Assembly (NCBI GenBank): GCA_040752215.1
Contig: JBFMEX010000052.1
Coordinates: 1 to 23,171 of the forward strand
Origin: JBFMEX01 sp040752215
GTDB lineage: Bacteria > Pseudomonadota > Alphaproteobacteria > Rhizobiales > Hyphomicrobiaceae
Length of the DNA: 23,171 nt
Direction: 5' to 3'
Of the stretch, positions 14,706 to 21,526 are shown piece after piece (positions within the stretch are counted from its first letter, which is position 1; every line of letters begins with the position of its first letter). Made by a program: the position numbers and the translations under genes. The notes below the pieces were generated by a model, which was not told where the DNA came from, ran no database searches, and was given only the letters and a program-made list of their open reading frames with translations.

Positions 14706-14796
14706 TGGTCGAAGGTCCTCGTGTTTCGGTTGGCGGACCGGGAGCGAGCGAATAAACACGCCAGCATCGCCTGGTCGCCACGCGAGGAGGTCACAC

Positions 14797-15789
14797 ATGA
14801 AGGCTGCGCTGTGCAAGAGCCTCGACGGGCCGGAGGCGCTGGCGATCGAGGAGGTGCCGGTGCCGGAGCCGGGGGCGGGCGAGGTGCGGCTCGCCGTCAG
14901 GGCGGCGGCGCTCAACTTCTTCGACACGCTCATTACGCGAGGGAAGTACCAGACCAGACCGGAGCTGCCGTTCTCGCCGTCGGGCGAGGTGGCGGGTGTC
15001 GTCGACGCGGTGGGTCCGGGCGTGACGGGTATCGTGCCGGGGCGGCGCTACCAGGCCTATCTCGGCTACGGCGGAGCGCGCGAGCTGGTGGTGGTCGAGC
15101 CGTGGCGGCTGGTGGCGATCCCGGACGGCGTGTCGGACGAGGTGGCGGCCGGCGTCAGCATCACCTACGGCACGGCGATCCACGGGCTCAAGGACCGCGC
15201 CGGGCTGAAGCCGGGCGAATGGATCGCGGTGCTCGGCGCGGCCGGCGGCGCGGGGCTCGCGGCGGTCGAGATCGCGCGGCTGATGGGCGCGCGGGTGATC
15301 GCGGTTGCTGCGGGCGCCGACAAGCTCGCCGTCTGCCGGGCGGCTGGAGCCGAGGTGACGATCGACTACACGAGCGGCGACCTCAAGGAGGCGTTGCGCG
15401 AGGCGACGGGTGGCGCCGGCGTCGACGTCGTCTACGACTGTGTCGGCGGTGCACATGCCGAGCCGGCGCTGCGCGCGACCGCCTGGGGCGGACGGTTCCT
15501 GGTTGTCGGATTCGCGTCGGGCGAGATCCCGAGGTTGCCGCTCAATCTGCTGCTGCTCAAGGGTGCGGCGATGATCGGCGTGTTTTGGGGTGAATCGGTC
15601 CGCCGCGATCCGGCCGGACATCGCGCCAACATGGCGGCGGTGCTGCAGTGGGTGGCGGAGGGCCGGCTCGCGCCGGTCGTCCACGCGCGCTATCCGCTCG
15701 CGCGGATCCGCGAGGCGATCGGCGAGATCGAGAGCCGCCGTGCCAAAGGCAAGGTGGTGCTGACCATGGGGCACACACCGGCGGCTTAG
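14797..15789 (+). CDS. NADPH:quinone oxidoreductase family protein (zinc-free MDR)
   Basis: This 330-residue protein belongs to the medium-chain dehydrogenase/reductase superfamily. The N-terminal GroES-like domain lacks the zinc-binding Cys/His set of alcohol dehydrogenases. LNFFDTLITRGKYQTRPELP and FSPSGEVAGVV are typical of quinone oxidoreductases. The Rossmann domain carries VLGAAGGAGLAAVEIARLMG near residue 145, then VIDYTSGDL-like and VVYDCVGG motifs. It probably reduces quinones or enones with NADPH. The ATG at 14797 has GAGGAGG eight bases upstream, a very strong ribosome binding site. A possible promoter is TTGGCG (14730-14735), 17 bases, TAAACA (14753-14758). The SDR gene follows after 80 bp on the same strand. 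Confidence 0.92.
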   Translation: MKAALCKSLDGPEALAIEEVPVPEPGAGEVRLAVRAAALNFFDTLITRGKYQTRPELPFSPSGEVAGVVDAVGPGVTGIVPGRRYQAYLGYGGARELVVVEPWRLVAIPDGVSDEVAAGVSITYGTAIHGLKDRAGLKPGEWIAVLGAAGGAGLAAVEIARLMGARVIAVAAGADKLAVCRAAGAEVTIDYTSGDLKEALREATGGAGVDVVYDCVGGAHAEPALRATAWGGRFLVVGFASGEIPRLPLNLLLLKGAAMIGVFWGESVRRDPAGHRANMAAVLQWVAEGRLAPVVHARYPLARIREAIGEIESRRAKGKVVLTMGHTPAA

Positions 15790-15869
15790 CCATCGCGCCG
15801 GAACGGCTTTACGCGGATCATCGCGTGGCGGTATGTAACGGTGCTCGATAGAGGGAAAGTGGGCATTTC

Positions 15870-16655
15870 ATGCAGCTCGACAGGACCATCTCTGCCATCG
15901 TCACCGGCGGGGCTTCCGGCCTCGGCGCGGCGACCGCGCGTGCGCTGGCGGCCAAGGGCGTGCGTGTCGGTGTGCTCGATCTCAATCGCACGGACGGGGA
16001 GGCGGTCGCGGGCGAGATCGGCGGCCTGTTTCTCGGGGCCGACGTCACGCGCGACGACAGCGTGGACGCGGCGCTCGCTGCCGCGCGCGCGGCGCACGGG
16101 CAGGAGCGCATCCTCGTCAATTGCGCGGGCATCGCCGCCGGCAAGCGGACCGTGCGTCGGGTCAAGGAGACCGGCGGCATCGAGCCGCACGACATCGCGC
16201 TGTTCGCCAAGGTGGTCGAGGTCAATCTGGTCGGCAGCTTCCGCATGATTGCAAAGTGCGCGGCGGGCATGATGACGTTGCCACCGCTCGGGGCCGATGG
16301 CGAGCGCGGGGTGATCGTCAGCACGTCGTCGGTCGCCGCCGAGGACGGGCAAACCGGTCAGGTCGCCTACGCGGCATCGAAGGGTGGCGTGATGTCGATG
16401 ACGTTGCCGGTGGCGCGCGATCTCTCGCGCGAAGGCATCCGCGTCGCGTCGATCCTGCCGGGGCTGTTCGACACGCCGATGTTCGCGACCCTCTCGGAGG
16501 AGGCGCGCGCCGCGCTGGCGGCGCAGGTGCCGTTCCCGTCGCGGCTCGGATCGCCGCAGGAGTACGGCGCACTCTGCGTGCACATCTGCGAGAACGCGAT
16601 GCTGAACGGTGTTGCGATCCGTCTCGACGGAGCCATTCGGCTGGCTCCGCGTTGA
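15870..16655 (+). CDS. SDR-family dehydrogenase, 3-hydroxyacyl-CoA dehydrogenase type II-like
   Basis: The 261-residue protein is a classical short-chain dehydrogenase. It has the cofactor loop VTGGASGLGAATARAL, an Asp in VLDLN after beta-2 indicating NAD preference, NCAGIA, and the catalytic set S154, Y167, K171 in TSSVAAEDGQ and YAASKGG. The segments VEVNLVGSFRMI, LPVARDLSREGIRV and LPGLFDTPM closely follow 17beta-HSD10 / 2-methyl-3-hydroxybutyryl-CoA dehydrogenase enzymes, so a role in fatty or branched acyl-CoA oxidation is likely but inferred. It follows the quinone oxidoreductase-like gene by 80 bp and may share its transcript. Confidence 0.9.
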   Translation: MQLDRTISAIVTGGASGLGAATARALAAKGVRVGVLDLNRTDGEAVAGEIGGLFLGADVTRDDSVDAALAAARAAHGQERILVNCAGIAAGKRTVRRVKETGGIEPHDIALFAKVVEVNLVGSFRMIAKCAAGMMTLPPLGADGERGVIVSTSSVAAEDGQTGQVAYAASKGGVMSMTLPVARDLSREGIRVASILPGLFDTPMFATLSEEARAALAAQVPFPSRLGSPQEYGALCVHICENAMLNGVAIRLDGAIRLAPR

Positions 16656-16714
16656 GCAACGGAAACGCGTGCCGCAGAAACAGTTTATCGCAAAATGTGA
16701 AGAGAGCGAGTCAA

Positions 16715-16750
16715 CGATCTGTTGGCAGATCGGTCGTTAGCGCCTAGGGT
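16715..16750 (+). promoter_or_regulatory. Candidate promoter with overlapping palindrome upstream of the first DUF2865 gene
   Basis: TTGGCA (16722-16727), a 17-base spacer and TAGGGT (16745-16750) form a possible sigma-70-type promoter. The palindrome CGATCT-6-AGATCG (16715-16720, 16727-16732) overlaps the -35 box and could be an operator. The -10 match is weak, so this is tentative. Confidence 0.3.
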
Positions 16751-16802
16751 GGCGAGGGGTATCCATTCGGCGGCGCTCGTTTTCACGTCGAGGAAGCTGG
16801 TG

Positions 16803-18002
16803 ATGGTATCGCGTCGACTTTCCTCCACGGCTGCCTCCCGCTTACGGGAGGCCAAGCCGTTGCTCGACTACCTTGCCGTGATCGCGGTCGTGCTGGGTGC
16901 GACGGTGTACGCTGCCATGCAGGGCCTCGGCGCTCTCGGCGGCGTCGCGCAGACGTTGACGTCGGCCGGCGACGAACCGGTCACGGAATCGCGTGTGCTG
17001 GACAGCTTCGCGCAGGAGAGCTTCATCTACCGAGGTCCGCCCAAGCCGAAGACCAATGTGGCGCCTCCATCCTCGTTCGCGGGACTCTTGTTCGCGTCGC
17101 CGCCGGGGGCAGCCGGGCCGGCGACGGCGGTACCCGACGAACAGGAGGACGGGACGCCCCAATCGGTCGCGACCTATCGGACAGTCTGCGTCCGGCTGTG
17201 CGACGGATACTATTTCCCAATCAGCTACGCGACCACGCCCGCCCACTTCGCCAAAGATGCGGCCAAGTGCGAGGCGAGCTGCGGCAGCCCGGTGCGGCTC
17301 TACGTCTACGAGAATCCCGGCAGCGAGTCCGAGACGATGGAGGACCTCTCCGGGCGTCCATACAGCGAGCTCAAGACGGCATTTCTCTATCGCACCGAGT
17401 ACGTGCCGAGCTGCTCGTGCAAGGCCCAGCCATGGGAACAGGAGGCGCTGGACAAGCATCGCGTCTACGCGCTCGCTCAGTCCGAGCAGAAGCTTTGGAC
17501 CGACATGAGCAAGGCGATTGCGGCGGAGAGAAAGGTGAAGAGGCCGAAGGCGGCCGTCAACCGGGCGGTGGCAGAGCTGAAGACCGAGACGGCGGCCCAG
17601 TCGGCGGCGCTCAAGGCCGAGATGAAGGATCTCGAGGAGAAGATCGCGTCGCAGGAGGCGAACCGAAAGGAAGCGGCATTGGCTGTGGTCGCCGCAAAGG
17701 GCATCGACGTCGCGCGTGGCAACAGGACAAGGTTCGCTTCCAAGCGCTGGACGAAGCCGAAGGCGGTTGCGCCGATGGTCGCGGCGCCGTTTGGAGACAC
17801 ACTCGTGACGCCGGCCGCGGCGGGTGCCGCCCCGGTCGTGAATGCTCCGGCGGCAGCCGCACCCCCGCCGGCGAGCTGGGATCCGCCGATGGCGCTCGGC
17901 GGCTCGAAGTCGAGGTCCAAGATCTGGGGTAACGGGCCCAATGCGCACGCCGCGCCCAGGGGTACCGGCGCCGGCGACGAGTTCCGCCGCAATTTCTATT
18001 GA
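16803..18002 (+). CDS. DUF2865 domain protein, membrane anchored, with coiled coil
   Basis: The 399-residue protein has one N-terminal membrane segment (LLDYLAVIAVVLGATVYAAM, residues ~21-40), so the rest is likely periplasmic. The DUF2865 core contains TVCVRLCDGYYFPIS (C129, C133), a second Cx3C (C156, C160) and CSCK (C204, C206), six cysteines in exact step with the neighbouring paralogue. After the core comes a Lys/Glu/Ala-rich coiled coil (about residues 235-295, RKVKRPKAAV... through EEKIASQEANRKEAA) and a Pro/Ala-rich tail. Function of DUF2865 is unknown. The ATG at 16803 is chosen over an upstream TTG (16722) because GAGGAAG lies eight bases before it and the upstream part lacks homology. 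Confidence 0.85.
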   Translation: MVSRRLSSTAASRLREAKPLLDYLAVIAVVLGATVYAAMQGLGALGGVAQTLTSAGDEPVTESRVLDSFAQESFIYRGPPKPKTNVAPPSSFAGLLFASPPGAAGPATAVPDEQEDGTPQSVATYRTVCVRLCDGYYFPISYATTPAHFAKDAAKCEASCGSPVRLYVYENPGSESETMEDLSGRPYSELKTAFLYRTEYVPSCSCKAQPWEQEALDKHRVYALAQSEQKLWTDMSKAIAAERKVKRPKAAVNRAVAELKTETAAQSAALKAEMKDLEEKIASQEANRKEAALAVVAAKGIDVARGNRTRFASKRWTKPKAVAPMVAAPFGDTLVTPAAAGAAPVVNAPAAAAPPPASWDPPMALGGSKSRSKIWGNGPNAHAAPRGTGAGDEFRRNFY

Positions 18003-18247
18003 GCCGAGCTCCCTGATCGACATCGGCCGGGATCGGCCGCAGATCGTGTCGGCTCCGCCGACCGCATGTGCGTGCGGGGACGCGATCAGTATTGTTCCGC
18101 GCCGGCGAACGAGCGTCCTGTGCGGCACACGTCCGCCTTCAGACTTTGTTTGCCGTTCCGGCGGCATTCTCCGGACGTGTGCGGGGAGATGTCGGTTGGC
18201 CGGTGCAGGGCCGACGCAGAGCCCGCTCGGTCGCGTCGGGTCTCATC

Positions 18248-19195
18248 ATGCGTTGTGTCGGTCGCGTTGCCTCCATCTGCTTTGTCGTGTCCGCCGCAGC
18301 GGCCGGCGCACCGGCCGAGGCGAGCGCGCAGTCCTTTTTCGAAGGTCTGTTCGGGATCTTCTCGAGCAAGAAGCCGTCGCCACCACCGCCAGCGGCAATG
18401 CCCGCGGTGACCCGTATCCTGCCGCCGCCCGGTGGCTACAGCCGCGGCGGCTATTTCAGCTACGAGGACGGCGAGGACTATGACGCGTGGGAGCGGCGCG
18501 GCGCCTATCGCGCGGTGTGCGTGAGGCTGTGCGACGGCTACTACTGGCCGATCAGCAACTCGGTGCCGGGCGGCAGTCTGCACCGGGCAGCCCGCCAGTG
18601 CGCGTCGAGCTGCGACGGTGAGGCGCGGCTCTTCTATCAGTCGAGCGCGAGCAGCGATCCCGAGACGCTGGTCGATCTCGCCGGGCGGCGCTACCGAGAC
18701 CTGCCGAACGCGCTGCTCTACCGCAAGAGGCTGATCGACGGCTGCACGTGCAAGCCGATGCCGTGGACCGCGGCGGAGGCCGCCCGGCACCGCGGCTATG
18801 CCGCCGACCAGGCGGAGGCGCTGATGCTGGCCGGCAATGGACAGAAGCCGGATGCCGGGCGTGCGGCGGAGGTGATCGCCGGGGGTGACAAGGAGATCGA
18901 TCCGAAAGCGGAAGCGCGCGACGAGACGAGCACCGAGGCGAACGACGCGGCGCCGGAGAGCGAAGGGGAGGCGCATGCCGAGCATCTTCCGGCCGCCACG
19001 GTCACTGTGCCGCCGACCCCGGTCGAGGCGGTGAAGCCCGCTCGCGCCGGCAGCGCGGCTGCGGGAGGGACGACGCGACCAGAGCGTGCCACGCGCACCC
19101 GCATGCGCCCTGCCGCGCCGGGATACAGCCGCGTGCAGGCGGCGCCGGCGGCCGCGAGGTACACCTGGCCGGGTGACGGCCCAGGCCGATATTGA
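18248..19195 (+). CDS. DUF2865 domain protein, secreted paralogue
   Basis: The 315-residue protein begins with a signal peptide (ICFVVSAAAAGAPAEASAQS, likely cleaved after ASA) and a short Pro-rich region, followed by the DUF2865 core with AVCVRLCDGYYWPIS (C91, C95), Cx3C (C118, C122) and CTCK (C166, C168). It shares with the upstream gene the motifs FLYR/LLYRK, DLSGRPY/DLAGRRY and QPW/MPW. The C-terminal third is acidic then Pro/Ala/Thr-rich and lacks the coiled coil. The ATG at 18248 starts the signal peptide; no strong Shine-Dalgarno is visible, and the frame extends upstream to 18068 without homology. The 245-bp gap from the paralogue contains no gene. The pair looks like a tandem duplication with divergent N and C termini. 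Confidence 0.83.
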   Translation: MRCVGRVASICFVVSAAAAGAPAEASAQSFFEGLFGIFSSKKPSPPPPAAMPAVTRILPPPGGYSRGGYFSYEDGEDYDAWERRGAYRAVCVRLCDGYYWPISNSVPGGSLHRAARQCASSCDGEARLFYQSSASSDPETLVDLAGRRYRDLPNALLYRKRLIDGCTCKPMPWTAAEAARHRGYAADQAEALMLAGNGQKPDAGRAAEVIAGGDKEIDPKAEARDETSTEANDAAPESEGEAHAEHLPAATVTVPPTPVEAVKPARAGSAAAGGTTRPERATRTRMRPAAPGYSRVQAAPAAARYTWPGDGPGRY

Positions 19196-19252
19196 GGCCT
19201 CAGGTCCGGCGCCGACAGTCGAGGATCTCCTCGGCGAGCGCGGTGCGTGCCC

Positions 19253-19717
19253 TCACTCGGCGACGAAGGCGATCGATCGGCCGCAGACGAGGGCGCCGAG
19301 CCAGCATGCAAGAGAGAAAAGGGCGATGGCCGTACCGCGACCGCAGCGGTCGAGCTGCCAGCCGCGGGCGAGCTGCACGGCGATTGCGACGGCCACCCCG
19401 AGCGTGACGAGCGCCAGCTTGACTTGAAAGACGCCGAGCGCGGCATACTCGCGGGCGCGAACCGAGAACAGCAGCATGCCGGCGCCGATCGCCAGCGCGA
19501 GGCCGGTCGCCGCGACCGGTACCAGCACGCGCGCCAGCGCCTCGGTGGCGATGCTGCGCCACAGGCCGAGAAGGCGCAGCTCGAGCGGCAGGATCGCGCC
19601 GATCAGCAAGGAGATGCCGAGCAGGTGCGTGGTGTTGACGGCGGCATAGCTCCAGCGGGAGGCGCGCAGGTGCTCGGCGAGCGCGGTCGCCTCGAGACCC
19701 GCGAGGAGGCCGTCCAT
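19253..19717 (-). CDS. Four-helix membrane protein, DUF6644-like
   Basis: The 154-residue protein has four hydrophobic segments: around YAAVNTTHLLGISLLIGAIL, VLVPVAATGLALAIGAGMLL, FQVKLALVTLGVAVAIAVQL and IALFSLACWLGALVCGRSIA. A histidine (NTTH) sits in the first helix. It resembles the small membrane proteins that are encoded next to DUF6152 proteins; I assign DUF6644 from that pairing and overall look, not from a search. The ATG at 19715-19717 is 5 bp after the stop of the upstream DUF6152 gene, so the two are one operon. The frame extends to 19885 upstream but there overlaps the real DUF6152 gene. A CopD-like role in moving or holding a metal is conceivable. Confidence 0.7.
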   Translation of the reverse strand: MDGLLAGLEATALAEHLRASRWSYAAVNTTHLLGISLLIGAILPLELRLLGLWRSIATEALARVLVPVAATGLALAIGAGMLLFSVRAREYAALGVFQVKLALVTLGVAVAIAVQLARGWQLDRCGRGTAIALFSLACWLGALVCGRSIAFVAE

Positions 19718-19722
19718 GGCGA

Positions 19723-20091
19723 TCAGTCCCGGTCGGGGTAGAGCACGTGCTCGCGGTCGCCGAGATAGAGCTTCTCGACCTTGAGGCGCTTGATTGTGGG
19801 ATCCTTGGCCGGCTCGCCGATCACGCGTATCACGACTCCCTCGGCGAGATCGGCATCCTTCAAGCCGGCGCGCTCGTTGCGCCATGGCTGGCCGACCTCG
19901 AATACCCAGACGATGCCGTCCACCTCGACGTCAAGCAATCCGTGCGGATTGCCTAGCCGCGCCTTCTTGATCGTGCCTTCGAGCTCAAGGTTCGTGCCGG
20001 TGGTCCAGGCCCAGCCGTGATGAGCGGCGGCGGGCGGGACGGCGAGCACAGGAGCGAGCAAGACGGCGATCAGGAGCGGCAGGCGTCTCAT
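19723..20091 (-). CDS. DUF6152 family exported small protein, N-terminal His-His after signal peptide
   Basis: The 122-residue protein has a clear signal peptide (MRRLPLLIAVLLAPVLAV then PPAAA) and a mature part of about 99 residues beginning HHGWAWTTG if cleaved after A23. It continues with a small beta-rich OB-like domain: LELEGTIKKARLGNPHGLLD, VDGIVWVFEVG, and RVIGEPAKDPTIKRLKVEKL. This matches DUF6152 proteins, whose mature N terminus commonly carries the AHH motif. The function is unknown. The ATG at 20089-20091 has CGGAGGATC upstream, a strong ribosome binding site. It is followed 5 bp later by the four-helix membrane protein and is divergent from the aminotransferase gene. Confidence 0.78.
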   Translation of the reverse strand: MRRLPLLIAVLLAPVLAVPPAAAHHGWAWTTGTNLELEGTIKKARLGNPHGLLDVEVDGIVWVFEVGQPWRNERAGLKDADLAEGVVIRVIGEPAKDPTIKRLKVEKLYLGDREHVLYPDRD

Positions 20092-20254
20092 GCTCGATCC
20101 TCCGTACGTCGTTCAGGGGTGCTCGGCTCAAGTTGTGATGCGTCTGCTTGCGTTGCAACCCGCTTCGAAGCGGGCCGTGGCGCAAAACCGGTTTGCACGG
20201 GCCGGGAACCGCTCTAATCGTGGCGCGCCGATCGTGACCCGCAGGATCCTCCCG

Positions 20255-21514
20255 ATGACATCGCCATCCGCTCGCCCGACATCGACCGCCTCCCAGATTC
20301 CGAGCGGCCTCGCGGCGCTCGCCTCGGGGGCGATCCTGTCGCCGTTCTCGCGCCTGCGCCAGCTGCTCGCTGGCGTGGCGCCGGGACACGAGCGGCCGAT
20401 CGACCTCTCGCTCGGCGACCCGCGTGAGCCGATGCCGGCGTTCGTCGGCCCGCTTATAGCGGAGGCGATAGCCGAGTTCGGCCGCTATCCGACGATCCGC
20501 GGCAGCGACGAGCTCCGCGGTGCGATCGGTGCCTGGCTCGGCCGTCGGTTCGGGCTCGCCGGGGCGGGCGCTGTCGATCCGGCGCGCGAGATCCTGCCCT
20601 GCAACGGGTCGCGCGAAGGGTTGTTCTACGCCACGCTGCCGGCGGTCGGGCGCAAGCGGACCAGCGGCCGCCCGGCGGTGCTGATGTGCAACCCGTACTA
20701 TCAGGCCTACCTCGGGGCGACGGTGGCGGCGGGCGCCGAGCCGGTGTGTCTCAATGCGACGCGAGCCAGCGGTCACCTGCCGGATCTCGACGAGATCGCG
20801 CAAGATGCGGCCCTGCTCGAGAGGACGACGGCGTTCTTCCTGTGCTCGCCGGCCAATCCGCAGGGTGCTGTGGCCTCGGCCGGCTACATCGCACGTGCGC
20901 TGGAGCTGGCGCGGCGCCACGACTTCATGCTGTTTCTCGATGAGTGCTACAGCGAGCTCTACAGGGACGCGCCGCCTGTGGGCGGGCTCGAGGTGGCGGC
21001 CGCGACGCCGGAGCGGTTCTGCAACCTCGTCGTGTTCAACTCGCTCTCCAAGCGCTCCAACCTGCCCGGCATGCGCTCCGGCTTCGCGGCCGGCGACGGC
21101 GACTTCCTCGATATGCTCGCGGAGGTTAGAAACCTGGTCGCCCCGCAGATGCCGGGACCGATCCAGCACGCCTCGGCCGCGGCTTGGTCGGACGACGCCC
21201 ACGTCGCCGCCAACCGAGCGGCCTACAACGCGAAATTCGATGTCTGCGACGCCGTGCTGGGAGAGCGGCTCGGCTACCGGCGGCCGGCCGGCGGGTTCTT
21301 CCTGTGGCTCGATGTGAGCCATTTCGGAGGCGGCAGTGACGCAGCGGTAACCTTATGGAAACGCACGGGTGTCAAGGTCGTGCCTGGTGCCTTTCTTGCT
21401 CGAGCCGGCCGCGACGGTACGAACCCGGGTGACCCTTATGTGCGGGTCGCGTTGGTGCAGTCACCGGAGGTCATCGGGGAGGCATTGCAGCGCATTGTTT
21501 CCGTCGACGCGTAG
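20255..21514 (+). CDS. PLP-dependent class I/II aminotransferase, DapC-like
   Basis: The 419-residue protein is a fold-type I aminotransferase. It has SLGDPREPMP near the N terminus, CNGSREGLFYATLP, CNPYYQAYLGA, CSPANPQG (the PLP/carboxylate Asn), FLDECYSELYRD with the PLP-ring aspartate D229, SLSKRSNLPGMRSGF with the Schiff-base lysine K266, and DPYVRVAL with the substrate arginine R397. This set, particularly SKRSNLPGxRSGF, is typical of succinyldiaminopimelate transaminase-like enzymes (DapC), which would supply diaminopimelate for lysine and peptidoglycan. Substrate is inferred. The ATG at 20255 is used because upstream residues in frame (from 20090) are not family-like. ftsK begins 12 bp downstream, linking it to cell-wall/division functions. 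Confidence 0.88.
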   Translation: MTSPSARPTSTASQIPSGLAALASGAILSPFSRLRQLLAGVAPGHERPIDLSLGDPREPMPAFVGPLIAEAIAEFGRYPTIRGSDELRGAIGAWLGRRFGLAGAGAVDPAREILPCNGSREGLFYATLPAVGRKRTSGRPAVLMCNPYYQAYLGATVAAGAEPVCLNATRASGHLPDLDEIAQDAALLERTTAFFLCSPANPQGAVASAGYIARALELARRHDFMLFLDECYSELYRDAPPVGGLEVAAATPERFCNLVVFNSLSKRSNLPGMRSGFAAGDGDFLDMLAEVRNLVAPQMPGPIQHASAAAWSDDAHVAANRAAYNAKFDVCDAVLGERLGYRRPAGGFFLWLDVSHFGGGSDAAVTLWKRTGVKVVPGAFLARAGRDGTNPGDPYVRVALVQSPEVIGEALQRIVSVDA

Positions 21515-21526
21515 AGTCCGGCCCAG

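Noticed and set aside
14730..14758. TTGGCG-17-TAAACA as a promoter for the quinone oxidoreductase gene
   Set aside because: Spacing is right but the -10 match is poor, and such matches are frequent by chance; mentioned in the gene entry only.
16842..18167. Minus-strand open frame of 441 codons
   Set aside because: It is antisense to the first DUF2865 gene, whose signature motifs and ribosome binding site are clear on the plus strand.
19985..21322. Minus-strand open frame of 445 codons
   Set aside because: It covers the aminotransferase in antisense and overlaps the 5' end of the DUF6152 gene in another frame; no recognisable protein family.
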